DNA of 64,000 nt from Acidovorax sp. GTDB lineage: Bacteria; Pseudomonadota; Gammaproteobacteria; Burkholderiales; Burkholderiaceae_C. The stretch's first letter is position 1, and each line of letters starts with the position of its first letter. Below the pieces are notes generated by a model, which was given only the letters and a program-made list of their open reading frames with translations, made no database searches and was not told where the DNA came from. The translations under genes were made by a program, and so were the position numbers. The stretch covers positions 1 through 64,000 of the forward strand of contig NZ_JAJTBB010000013.1 in assembly GCF_021287135.1 (NCBI RefSeq), given 5' to 3'. This document shows, one piece after another, positions 53,691-61,808 of this stretch.

Positions 53691-54983
53691 ATGTCCGATG
53701 CTTCCCGTGCTGATTCCCCTGCTGTTGTCCCCGAAGCCACTGGTGTGGCTCGCCGCTCGCTGCTCAAGGGCACGGCGGGCATCCTGGCCGCTGGCATGTT
53801 CCCGGCTGTGCATGCGCAAGAGAAGATCGTGCTGCGCTACCTGGGCACGGCGGTGAACCAGGACAAGGCCATTGCCGAGAAATTCAAGGCCGACACCGGC
53901 ATCGAGATCCAGTACGTGGCCGTGACCACGGACGACGTGACCAAACGCGCCGTCACCGCGCCCAACAGCTTTGACCTGATCGACACCGAGTACTTTTCGC
54001 TCAAGAAGATCGTGCCCACGGGCAACCTCAAGGGCATCGACACCAAGCGCATCAAGAATGCCGACAAGATCACCACGCTGTTCACCACCGGCATGGTCGC
54101 CGGCAAGGCCGTGGGCGACCAGGGCACGGCGCCCAAGAAGGTGATCTATCTGGAAGGCGAGAAGTCCAAGAGGTTCGCCACCGCGCCCACGCAGTTCATG
54201 AGCCTCATCCCCACCGTGTACAACGCCGACACGCTGGGCATCCGCCCCGACCTCATCAAGCGCCCCATCAACTCCTGGGCTGAGCTGCTGAACGCCGAGT
54301 TCAAGGGCAAGGCGGCCATCCTGAACATCCCCAGCATCGGCATCATGGACGCCGCCATGGTGGTCGAGGCCATGGGCCTGTACAAGTACCCCGACAAGGG
54401 CAACATGACCAAGAAGGAGATTGATCTCACGATCAAGACCCTGATCGAAGCCAAGAAGCAGGGCCAGTTCCGCGCGCTGTGGAAGGACTTCAACGAGTCG
54501 GTGAACCTGATGGCGTCGGGAGAAGTGGTGATCCAGTCGATGTGGAGCCCGGCGGTGACCGCTGTGCGCACCAAGGGCATTGCCTGCAACTTCCAGCCCC
54601 TGAAGGAAGGCTACCGCGCCTGGGCAGCCGGGTTTGGTCTGCCCGCCACGCTGAGCGGCCGCAAGCTCGATGGCGCCTACGAGTTCATCAACTGGTTCCT
54701 CGATGGCTGGGCCGGTGCGTACCTCAACCGCCAGGGCTACTACAGCGCCGTGCTGGAGACCGCCAAGGCCAAGATGGAAGCCTACGAGTGGGCCTACTGG
54801 ATGGAAGGCAAGCCCGCCACGCAAGACATCAAGAGCCCGAACGGCGACGTGCTGGCCAAGGCCGGTGCGGTGCGCGATGGCGGCAGCTATGAAGCGCGCA
54901 TGGGCGGTATTGCCTGCTGGAACGCGATCATGGATGAGAACAACTACATGGTCCAAAAATGGAACGAGTTTGTGGCTGCATGA
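53691..54983 (+). CDS. ABC importer periplasmic binding protein, PotD-like
   Basis: A 430-residue extracellular solute-binding protein. The N-terminus carries ARRSLLKGTAGILAAGM, a Tat-like RR signal, with cleavage near VHAQEK. The mature part (VLRYLGTAVNQDKAIAEKFK, then INSWAELLNAEFKGKAAILN and YRAWAAGFGLPATLSG) matches the PotD/ModA-like class. AAGGAG precedes the ATG, 56 bp after the ATPase. An R3 repeat follows. Ligand identity cannot be read; the racemase in the operon hints at an amino-acid, hydantoin or related compound. Confidence 0.9.
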   Translation: MSDASRADSPAVVPEATGVARRSLLKGTAGILAAGMFPAVHAQEKIVLRYLGTAVNQDKAIAEKFKADTGIEIQYVAVTTDDVTKRAVTAPNSFDLIDTEYFSLKKIVPTGNLKGIDTKRIKNADKITTLFTTGMVAGKAVGDQGTAPKKVIYLEGEKSKRFATAPTQFMSLIPTVYNADTLGIRPDLIKRPINSWAELLNAEFKGKAAILNIPSIGIMDAAMVVEAMGLYKYPDKGNMTKKEIDLTIKTLIEAKKQGQFRALWKDFNESVNLMASGEVVIQSMWSPAVTAVRTKGIACNFQPLKEGYRAWAAGFGLPATLSGRKLDGAYEFINWFLDGWAGAYLNRQGYYSAVLETAKAKMEAYEWAYWMEGKPATQDIKSPNGDVLAKAGAVRDGGSYEARMGGIACWNAIMDENNYMVQKWNEFVAA

Positions 54984-54989
54984 GGTAGG

Positions 54990-55138
54990 CACCCCCTGAG
55001 GCGCTGTGCGCGTTCCCCCTCTCTCATATTGCTTCGCAATCTGGGAGGGGGACGCCCCCGGTGCACGCAAGCGAAGCGCTGCATCCGCAGCTCGGCGGCC
55101 CTTGCACGGGGGCACTGGTATCGGGCCGCGCCAGTTTT
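54990..55138 (+). repeat. R3 intra-operon repeat, copy 4
   Basis: Starts 6 bp after the binding-protein stop. It shares CCCCTGAGGCGCTG, CCCCCTCTC, GTGCACGCAAGCGAAGCGC and GGCGGCCCTTGCACGG with copy 3, and includes an ATTGCTTCGCAAT hairpin. It separates the binding-protein gene from the permease genes. Confidence 0.82.
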
Positions 55139-55181
55139 GACGACTGTCGCCCGATGCGATGGATAACTGATTTGCAAACAC

Positions 55182-56093
55182 ATGAGCACCACCACACCGT
55201 CCTTACCCGCTGCTGCCGTCCCCGGCCGCAGCATTGCCGCCTGGTGGCAGGCCGCGCCGTTCACACTGGTGTTTGCGCTGTTCTTCATCATTCCGCTGGT
55301 GCTGATCGTGATGGTCAGCTTCTGGGATTTCAACGACTACGAACTGCTGCCGGGGTTCACGTTCAAGAACTACGTCTCGATCTTCGAAGGCTGCGGCGAT
55401 GTGTCGGACGGGCTGTGCGTCACGCTCAAGACGTACTGGTCCACGCTCAAGTTCAGTTTTCTGGTGTGGCTCATCACGTTGGTGATTGGCTTCACCGTGG
55501 CCTATTTTCTGGCCTTCCATGTACGTTCATCGGGCATGCAGACGCTGTTGTTCGTGCTGTGCACCATTCCGTTCTGGACGTCGAACGTGATCCGCATGAT
55601 CTCGTGGGTGCCGCTGCTGGGCCGCAACGGCCTGGTGAACCAGACGCTGATGGGCATGAACCTCATCGAGACGCCGATCGAGTGGCTGCTGTTCTCGGAT
55701 TTCTCGGTGGTGCTGGCCTTCGTGCACCTGTACACCATGTTCATGATCGTGCCCATCTTCAACAGCATGATGCGCATCGACCGCAGCCTCATCGAGGCGG
55801 CCAGCGACAGCGGCGCGAGCGGCTGGCAGACGCTGTGGAACGTGATCGTGCCGCTGTCGCGCACGGGCATCCTCATCGGTTCCATCTTTGTGCTCACCAT
55901 CGTGATGGGCGACTTCGTGACCATCGGCGTGATGGGCGGGCAGCAGATTGCGTCCGTGGGCAAGATCATCCAGGTGCAGACGTCGTACCTGCAGTTCCCG
56001 CTGGCGGCAGCCAATGCGGTGATCCTGCTGGCCGTGGTGCTGATGATCATCTGGGGCCTCACGCGCCTCGTCGACATTCGCAAGGAGCTGTGA
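55182..56093 (+). CDS. ABC importer permease, PotB-like
   Basis: A 303-residue membrane protein with six main helices. The first is PFTLVFALFFIIPLVLIVMVSF. The ATPase-contact EAA loop reads LIEAASDSGASGWQTLWNVIVPLSRTGIL (EAA-x3-G-x9-I/V-x-L-P). It probably pairs with the next permease. It stops 1 bp before the next ATG. Confidence 0.93.
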   Translation: MSTTTPSLPAAAVPGRSIAAWWQAAPFTLVFALFFIIPLVLIVMVSFWDFNDYELLPGFTFKNYVSIFEGCGDVSDGLCVTLKTYWSTLKFSFLVWLITLVIGFTVAYFLAFHVRSSGMQTLLFVLCTIPFWTSNVIRMISWVPLLGRNGLVNQTLMGMNLIETPIEWLLFSDFSVVLAFVHLYTMFMIVPIFNSMMRIDRSLIEAASDSGASGWQTLWNVIVPLSRTGILIGSIFVLTIVMGDFVTIGVMGGQQIASVGKIIQVQTSYLQFPLAAANAVILLAVVLMIIWGLTRLVDIRKEL

Positions 56094-56094
56094 G

Positions 56095-56988
56095 ATGACA
56101 ACCCGCATCCGCGAAACCCGCCCCGCCAGCTTCTGGCCCCTGGCCATTGTCTTTGCACTGTTCGTGCTGTTCATGTACGGGCCGATGTTGGTCATCTTCA
56201 TCCTGAGCTTTCAGGGGCCGGAAGGGGGGCTCACCTTTCCGATGCGCGGCGTGTCGCTGCATTGGTTCGCCAAGCTGGCCGAGGGTCTGGGGGTGGTGGA
56301 CATTGGCGCAGCGCTGTGGCGCTCGCTGGGCCTGGGCGTGGCGGTGATGCTGTGCACGGTGGTGCTGTCGGTGCTGGCCGGGCTGGCGTTCCGCAAGCGG
56401 CTGGCGGGCGGCAACACGCTGTTCTTCATCGTGGTGGCCAGCCTCATCATGCCGTCCATCATCGTGTCGCTGGGCATCGGGCTGGAGTTCCGGCTCATCG
56501 ACAACGGCATCAAGGCGGCCCTCGAAGGGCTGGGCATGGAAAGCGCGCTGGAGGGCTATGGCACGTCGCTGGGCCTGTTCACCTCGGCCCTGGGCGCGCA
56601 TCTGACCTGGACGCTGCCGTTTGGCCTGCTCATCATGTTCGCGGTGTTCAACCGCTTCAACCCAGCCTACGAAGAAGCGGCACGCGACCTGGGCGCCACG
56701 CCCTGGCAGGGCTTCGCGCATGTGGTGCTGCCGTTGATTGCGCCGTCAGTGGTGGGCATTGGCATGTTCGGCTTTACGCTGAGCTGGGACGAGATTGCCC
56801 GCACCTCGCAAGCCATTGGCGATGTGAACACGCTGCCGCTGGAGCTGCAGGGGCTGACCAGCACGGTGACCACACCGTCCATCTATGCGCTGGGCACGGT
56901 CACCACCGTGGTGTCGTTTGCCGTGATGGGCGTCACGCTGCTGCTGGTGTGGGCGCTGGGCCGTGGCCGCACAGGCCGTTCGGGGTAA
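56095..56988 (+). CDS. ABC importer permease, PotC-like
   Basis: A 297-residue membrane protein with six helices. The first is ASFWPLAIVFALFVLFMYGPML. The EAA loop is YEEAARDLGATPWQGFAHVVLPLIAPS. It forms the second half of the membrane channel with the PotB-like protein. It starts directly after the previous stop and is followed 12 bp later by the GntR gene. Confidence 0.93.
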   Translation: MTTRIRETRPASFWPLAIVFALFVLFMYGPMLVIFILSFQGPEGGLTFPMRGVSLHWFAKLAEGLGVVDIGAALWRSLGLGVAVMLCTVVLSVLAGLAFRKRLAGGNTLFFIVVASLIMPSIIVSLGIGLEFRLIDNGIKAALEGLGMESALEGYGTSLGLFTSALGAHLTWTLPFGLLIMFAVFNRFNPAYEEAARDLGATPWQGFAHVVLPLIAPSVVGIGMFGFTLSWDEIARTSQAIGDVNTLPLELQGLTSTVTTPSIYALGTVTTVVSFAVMGVTLLLVWALGRGRTGRSG

Positions 56989-57000
56989 AACGGCGGCCCT

Positions 57001-57768
57001 ATGAAGACCACCACCAACCTCCGGCCCCGGCGCACACGCGCAGCGGTCTCCGAGCCGCCTGCACAAGTTGAGGTGCCGGGCCAGCTCAGCGACAACGACA
57101 TGTACGACCGCATGGTCTCGGCCATCCTGGACCACAAGCTCCCGCCCGGCACCAAGCTGGTGGAAGACAAGCTGGCCGCGGCCTTTGGCGTGTCGCGCAC
57201 CCGCGTGCGCCCGGTGCTGGTGCGGCTGGCCAACGAGCAGGTCGTCACCCTCACGCCCAACCGGGGCGCGTCCATTGCCCAGCCGACGCCGCAGGAGGCG
57301 CTGGAGGTGTTCGAGGCCCGCCGCCTGCTGGAGCCGCGCCTGGTGGAGCTGTTCATCGCCAACGCCACCGACGCCGACATCGCCGCGCTGCGCACCTGCA
57401 TCGACGACGAGGAAGCCGCCCGCGCCGGCGGCGACATGCGCCGGGCCATCCGCCTGTCGGGCGACTTTCACCTGCACATTGCGCAGGCCGCCGGGCACCA
57501 GACGCTGGGGCGCATCCTGCGCGAGCTGGTCTCGCGCACCTCGCTCATCCTCATGACCTACAGCCCCAGCCACGCCCAGACCCGCGAGGAGGCCACCGCC
57601 TGCGGCTGCCGCGAGCACCGCGCACTCATCGACGCCATCCGCCTGCGCGATGCGCGCGAGGCGCCGCGGCTGATGCTGGCGCATCTGGCGCGCATCGAGT
57701 CGCAGCTGGAGTTCACGCCGCCGGGGGCGGACGCGCCCGATCTGGCCCAGCTGCTGGGCGGGCTCTGA
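57001..57768 (+). CDS. GntR-family (FCD) regulator of the ABC importer operon
   Basis: A 255-residue regulator. After a 30-residue basic N-terminus the winged helix has NDMYDRMVSAILDHKLPPG and AFGVSRTRVRPVLVRLANEQ. The FCD domain has FEARRLLEPRLVELF and SGDFHLHIAQAAGH, with metal-binding Asp/His positions and LREL-type helices. It is inside the operon after the permeases, so autoregulation through the sites at 52498-52553 is likely. Confidence 0.91.
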   Translation: MKTTTNLRPRRTRAAVSEPPAQVEVPGQLSDNDMYDRMVSAILDHKLPPGTKLVEDKLAAAFGVSRTRVRPVLVRLANEQVVTLTPNRGASIAQPTPQEALEVFEARRLLEPRLVELFIANATDADIAALRTCIDDEEAARAGGDMRRAIRLSGDFHLHIAQAAGHQTLGRILRELVSRTSLILMTYSPSHAQTREEATACGCREHRALIDAIRLRDAREAPRLMLAHLARIESQLEFTPPGADAPDLAQLLGGL

Positions 57769-57793
57769 GGCCCAGGCTCCACCCCTTGAATCC

Positions 57794-58561
57794 ATGCGCC
57801 AGCTGCTCGTCATCAACCCCAACACCTCGGCCCCTGTGAGCGCCTTGCTCCAGCAGCATGTGCAGGCCGCAGCAGGATCGCACGTGACCGTGCGCACGGC
57901 CACCGCGCGCTTCGGCGCGCCCTACATCGCGTGCGAGGCGAGCTACGCCGTGGCCGCCCACGCGGCGCTGGACGCCTGGGCCCATGCGCTGGCCCAGCCC
58001 GGGCCGCAGCCGGATGCGGTGCTGATCGGCTGCTTTGGCGACCCGGGCCTGATGGCGCTGCGCGAAAGCAGCCCCGTGCCCGTCACCGGCCTGGCCGAGG
58101 CCTCGTTCATCGAGGCGGCCCGCCACGGCCGATTTGCCATCGTCACGGGCGGCGAGCGCTGGGGCCCCATGCTGCAGCGTTTGGCCCAGGCGCTGGGCCA
58201 TGCGCACGGGCTCGCTGGCATCCACACCGTGGCACCCACCGGCGCCCAGCTGGCAGCCAACCTCGAGGCCGCCCGCGCCCTGCTGGGCCAGGCCTGCCGC
58301 GACGTGGTGCGGCAGATGGGCGTGCAGGCCGTCATCCTGGGCGGGGCCGGGCTGGCCGGCATGGCCGCGGCCGTGCAGCCCCAGGTGCCCGTGCCCGTGA
58401 TCGACAGTGTGGTGGCAGGGGCGCATTGGGCGCTGCGCGCGCATCCGTTGCCACCCGAGCGCAAGGTGGCGGGGTTTGATGTGGCGTGGGTAGGGCTGTC
58501 GGGGGAGATGGCAGCGCTGAGCGGTGTCCCCGTTGTTGACATCCAAAACACGTCTCGCTAG
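57794..58561 (+). CDS. Asp/Glu/hydantoin racemase-family enzyme with one catalytic Cys
   Basis: A 255-residue enzyme. The N-terminus MRQLLVINPNTSAPVSALL matches hydantoin racemases. The first catalytic Cys is in VLIGCFGDPGL (about residue 79). The second catalytic position, normally Cys in a (L)GCxG motif, is Gly here: AVILGGAGLAGMA (about residue 180). Two-base racemisation is thus unlikely. One-Cys members of the superfamily include maleate isomerase and arylmalonate decarboxylase, so isomerase or decarboxylase chemistry is possible. It ends the ABC importer operon and may act on the imported compound. Confidence 0.85.
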   Translation: MRQLLVINPNTSAPVSALLQQHVQAAAGSHVTVRTATARFGAPYIACEASYAVAAHAALDAWAHALAQPGPQPDAVLIGCFGDPGLMALRESSPVPVTGLAEASFIEAARHGRFAIVTGGERWGPMLQRLAQALGHAHGLAGIHTVAPTGAQLAANLEAARALLGQACRDVVRQMGVQAVILGGAGLAGMAAAVQPQVPVPVIDSVVAGAHWALRAHPLPPERKVAGFDVAWVGLSGEMAALSGVPVVDIQNTSR

Positions 58562-58571
58562 CGTGCCCGAC

Positions 58572-58813
58572 ATGACTACAGCGAAACACTACATCCTCCC
58601 TCTTGTCCCGACCGAGGATTCAACAGCTGTCCTCTTTCCTGAGGATTTGTTGGCCCGCCTGCATGTGGGAGTGGGCGAACGATTTATCTCAGCGAGCGGC
58701 CCGACGGCGGCTTCTCGTTAAGTGCTCGAGCGCCCGATAGCGAGGCGCAGTTGCAGGAGGCGCGGGACATCATGGAAATGCGCAGCACCATATCGCGGCA
58801 ATTGGCCGATTGA
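58572..58813 (+). pseudogene. Frameshifted AbrB/MazE-like antitoxin relic
   Basis: ATG 58572 opens a frame with HYILPLVPTEDSTAVLFPED and LLARLHVGVGERF, an AbrB/MazE-like swapped-hairpin start. This frame ends at 58721. From 58685 a different frame continues the same protein: YLSERPDGGFSLS, then SEAQLQEARDIMEMRSTISR, ending with a stop at 58811-58813. VGxRxYLSERPDGGFSL is the usual continuation, so one base has probably been lost near 58683. No toxin gene follows. A sequencing error is the alternative. Confidence 0.75.
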
Positions 58814-58859
58814 CGGCGGCAGTTGCGTCTGCGAGCGCGCAGCCTTCGTAAGCCTCTTA

Positions 58860-58926
58860 GAAATTTTGATTGAAATGTGCCGCTGGCGCTTTGCCATCAA
58901 GCGCCAGCAGCTATAAAAAATGCAGC
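58860..58926 (+). repeat. R2 repeat, copy f
   Basis: It has an AT-rich leader (GAAATTTTGATTGAAATGTG) like copy a. CTGGCGCTT and AAGCGCCAG form a 9-bp perfect stem around TGCCATC, with compensating changes relative to copies a and c. GCAGCTATAAAAAATGCAGC follows. It lies between the antitoxin relic and the convergent nth gene. Confidence 0.85.
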
Positions 58927-58942
58927 GTTCTACCGGGGTAGC

Positions 58943-59581
58943 TTAGGGCGCTAGGTTCTTTGGCTGGTAATCGCAGTACTGCACCACCACACACTCCCAG
59001 CACCGTGGCTTGCGCGCCTGGCACACGTAGCGGCCGTGCAGGATGAGCCAGTGGTGCGAGTCCACGGCGTACTCTGCCGGCACGCGCTTCATCAGCTGCA
59101 GCTCCACCGCCAGCGGGTTCTTGCCGGGCGCCAGGCCCGTGCGGTTGCTCACGCGGAAGATGTGCGTATCCACCGCCATGGTGGGCTCGCCGAAGGCCAC
59201 GTTCAGCACCACGTTGGCGGTCTTGCGGCCCACGCCGGGTAGCTGCTCCAGTTCCTCGCGCGTGCGGGGCACCTGGCCTCCGTGGCGTTCCACCAGGATG
59301 CGGCAGGTCTCCATCAGGTTCCTGGCCTTGGTGCGGTACAGGCCAATGGTCTTGATGTACGCCTCCAAACCCTCCAGGCCCAGGGCTAGGATGGCCTGCG
59401 GCGTGCCCGCCACCGGAAACAGCCTGCGCGTGGCCTTGTTCACGCCCACATCGGTGGCCTGGGCCGAGAGCAGCACGGCGGCCAGCAGCTCGAACGGGGT
59501 GGTGTACTCCAGCTCCGTGTTGGGCGTGGGGTTGGCCGCCTTGAGGGTGGCGAAAAAGGGCTCGATGTCAGCGGTTTTCAT
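58943..59581 (-). CDS. nth: Endonuclease III
   Basis: A 212-residue DNA glycosylase/AP lyase that removes oxidised pyrimidines. The helix-hairpin-helix is LPGVGRKTANVVL, with the catalytic Lys in GRKTANV and Asp in VDTHIFRVSNR. The [4Fe-4S] motif at the C-terminus is C-x6-C-x2-C-x5-C (CQARKPRCWECVVVQYC). ATG 59581 gives the family N-terminus (MKTADIEPFFATLK). Confidence 0.96.
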   Translation of the reverse strand: MKTADIEPFFATLKAANPTPNTELEYTTPFELLAAVLLSAQATDVGVNKATRRLFPVAGTPQAILALGLEGLEAYIKTIGLYRTKARNLMETCRILVERHGGQVPRTREELEQLPGVGRKTANVVLNVAFGEPTMAVDTHIFRVSNRTGLAPGKNPLAVELQLMKRVPAEYAVDSHHWLILHGRYVCQARKPRCWECVVVQYCDYQPKNLAP

Positions 59582-59651
59582 GAACGGGCGAGAGAGAAGG
59601 CGGGCGGGATTGTCGCCCGACCCGGTGGTTGCGGCACCCGGCGCGCTTCGC

Positions 59652-60131
59652 TCAGCGGCTGCGGCGCACGGGAATGCACAGCCAGCACGGAAACCGCCCC
59701 GTGGCGGGGTCGATGGCAAAGTCCTCGTCGTAGATTTCGAGCGCCGCGCGCGGCTCCCATTCCCAGCCCTCGGGGAGTTGCCCCGGCGCCTTCATCTGGG
59801 CCCAGGCGGCCGCGATCTCGGGGCCGGTGCCCACGAAATGCAGGCACGCGTAGTCGCCGCCCGCGTAGTCCATCACCTGCACGTCGGGGCCGGTGCGCAG
59901 GCCCACGCCAATCTGCACGCACGCGTCGTAGCGGCACTGCCCGGGCGGCGTGCAGGCCGGGTCGTCATGGCTGAAACCATAAAACTTGGGCCGCGGCTCG
60001 CTCAGCCGGTTGGCAGTGCACCAGGTACCGAACCGCTCCCACAGCTCGGTGAGGCCAGGGTGGCCGTAGGCGCCGGTGTGGCGCATGGCGGCCAGGCGCA
60101 TGCGGGGCAGGGTGCGGAGGATGAGCGGCAT
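59652..60131 (-). CDS. GyrI-like/AraC effector-binding domain protein
   Basis: A 159-residue single-domain protein. It starts PLILRTLPRMRLAAMRHTGAYG and has LWERFGTWCTANRL, YDACVQIGVG and YACLHFVGTGPEIAAAWAQM, all typical of the GyrI-like (SOUL/BmrR effector) domain. There is no DNA-binding domain. Stand-alone members bind small molecules or hydrolyse them, and SbmC/GyrI protects gyrase; which applies here is unknown. It lies 70 bp upstream of nth on the same strand. Confidence 0.88.
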   Translation of the reverse strand: MPLILRTLPRMRLAAMRHTGAYGHPGLTELWERFGTWCTANRLSEPRPKFYGFSHDDPACTPPGQCRYDACVQIGVGLRTGPDVQVMDYAGGDYACLHFVGTGPEIAAAWAQMKAPGQLPEGWEWEPRAALEIYDEDFAIDPATGRFPCWLCIPVRRSR

Positions 60132-60246
60132 AGGCGGGTGCTGTAGGGTGGGGAAATATGGCGCAGGCAGTGTAAGCCGCAGGAAACCTGCTCGCCAATT
60201 GGCGACAATGCTGCGTTTGTTGCCAACCACCACCCCAGTCCACGCC

Positions 60247-61437
60247 ATGCAATTTGCCGACCGCCTGAACAACGTAGAAACCTCCGCCATCCGCGAGCTC
60301 TTCAAGCTGCTGGGCAAGCCCGGCATCATCAGCTTTGCGGGCGGCTTCCCCGACAGCGCCATGTTTGACGTGGAAGGCATCCGCGCCGCCAGCAATGCGG
60401 CCCTGGCCGAAGAGCCCGGCGCAGCACTGCAATACGGCGCCACCGAAGGCTACAACCCGCTGCGCGAGCAACTGGCCGCCTTCACGGCGAGCAAGGGCGC
60501 CAAGGATGTGGCGGCCGACAACCTCATCGTCACCACCGGCAGCCAGCAGGCGCTGGACCTGCTGGGCAAGACGCTCATCAGCCCCGGCGACAAGGTGATT
60601 GTGGAAGGCCCGACCTTTCTGGCCACCATCCAGTGCTTCCGCCTGTACGGTGCCGAACTGATCAGCGCGCCCATCGACGGCAACGGCGTGAAGACCGACG
60701 AGCTGGAAAAGCTCATCGCCGAACACCAACCCAAGTTCGTCTACCTGATCCCCACCTTCGGCAACCCCAGCGGCGCCATGCTGAGCCTGGAGCGCCGCAA
60801 GGCCGTGCTGGCAATGGCCGTCAAGCACAACACGCTGATCGTCGAGGACGACCCCTATGGCGACCTGTACTTCGGCGATGCGCCCCCGCCCAGCCTGCTC
60901 AACCTGTCGGCCAGCGTGCCGGGCAGCCGCGAGCTGCTGGTGCACTGCGGCAGTTTGAGCAAGGTGCTGTCGCCCGGCCTGCGTGTGGGCTGGATGATTG
61001 CACCGGCCGAGCTGCTGGCCAAGGCCACGATGTGCAAGCAGTTCAGCGACGCGCACACCAGCACCTTTGCGCAGGCCACGGCCGCGCAGTACCTGAAGGC
61101 CGGCCGCATGCCCGCCACGCTGGCCCATGTGCGCAAGGTGTATGCCGAGCGCGCCCAGGCCATGGGCGATGCGCTGCGCAAGGAGCTGGGCGACGCCATT
61201 GCGTTCGTGCAGCCCCAGGGCGGCCTGTTCGTGTGGGCGCGGCTGACCGGTGCAGGTGGCAAGGTGGCCGACGGCAACGTGCTGGCCCAGCGCGCGATTG
61301 AAAAGGGTGTGGCGTTTGTCCCCGGCTCGCCGTTCTTCTGCGCCAACCCGGACCACGCCACCTTCCGTCTGTCGTTTGCCACGGCCGACGCAGACAAGAT
61401 CCGCGAAGGCGTGGCACGCCTGGGCCAGGCGCTCTGA
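60247..61437 (+). CDS. PLP-dependent aminotransferase (2-aminoadipate/LysN type)
   Basis: A 396-residue class I/II aminotransferase. The N-terminus (FADRLNNVETSAIRELFKLLG then IISFAGGFPDS) is the MocR/LysN-like group without the GntR domain. LIVTTGSQQALDLLGK, PTFGNPSGAML and EDDPYGDLYF are conserved. The PLP Lys is Lys239 in GSLSKVLSPGLRVGWM. It probably transaminates 2-aminoadipate, aromatic or branched-chain amino acids. It is followed 12 bp later by slyX. Confidence 0.92.
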   Translation: MQFADRLNNVETSAIRELFKLLGKPGIISFAGGFPDSAMFDVEGIRAASNAALAEEPGAALQYGATEGYNPLREQLAAFTASKGAKDVAADNLIVTTGSQQALDLLGKTLISPGDKVIVEGPTFLATIQCFRLYGAELISAPIDGNGVKTDELEKLIAEHQPKFVYLIPTFGNPSGAMLSLERRKAVLAMAVKHNTLIVEDDPYGDLYFGDAPPPSLLNLSASVPGSRELLVHCGSLSKVLSPGLRVGWMIAPAELLAKATMCKQFSDAHTSTFAQATAAQYLKAGRMPATLAHVRKVYAERAQAMGDALRKELGDAIAFVQPQGGLFVWARLTGAGGKVADGNVLAQRAIEKGVAFVPGSPFFCANPDHATFRLSFATADADKIREGVARLGQAL

Positions 61438-61449
61438 TCTGGCGTCGCA

Positions 61450-61674
61450 ATGGACAACGCCGACCGTCTGGCCGAAGTTCTGGAGCGCCTGGAAAGCCTG
61501 GAGATCAAGGCCAGCTTCGCCGAAGACCTGCTGGACCAGCTGAACATGACGATCTACCAGCAGCAGGAGCTGATCGACCGCCTCACGCGCGAGGTCATCC
61601 AGTTGCGCCAGCAGGTGCCCGAGGGAGCGAGCGCGCCGCGCAATCTGCGCGATGAGCTGCCGCCGCATTACTGA
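61450..61674 (+). CDS. slyX: SlyX family protein
   Basis: A 74-residue coiled-coil protein: ERLESLEIKASFAEDLLDQLN then MTIYQQQELIDRLTREVIQL with heptads, and a C-terminal DELPPHY. That PPHY end is the SlyX hallmark. Function is unknown. It is probably co-transcribed with the aminotransferase. Confidence 0.93.
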   Translation: MDNADRLAEVLERLESLEIKASFAEDLLDQLNMTIYQQQELIDRLTREVIQLRQQVPEGASAPRNLRDELPPHY

Positions 61675-61740
61675 GGTGCGCCCGCCTAGGGCGGCCCGCG
61701 TCCGCCGCTTCGGCCAGCTGCGGTGCGCGGAGTTTTAGGG

Positions 61741-61797
61741 AAAATCGGGCGCAAAGCCCCGATGGATAAGCGCAGTCAGCTATCATTTTGATAGCTT
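61741..61797 (+). repeat. R2 repeat, copy g
   Basis: Intergenic copy before the convergent CYTH-CHAD gene. Hairpin 1 is degraded (GCGC...GCGC), but hairpin 2 is perfect: AGCTATC-ATTTT-GATAGCT. The T-A pair of copy a (AGCTATT/AATAGCT) has become C-G on both sides. Confidence 0.82.
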
Positions 61798-61808
61798 TTC
61801 GCCGGCAT

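Noticed and set aside
57794-58561. Annotation as a functional hydantoin racemase
   Set aside because: The second catalytic Cys is Gly, so the activity name was not used.
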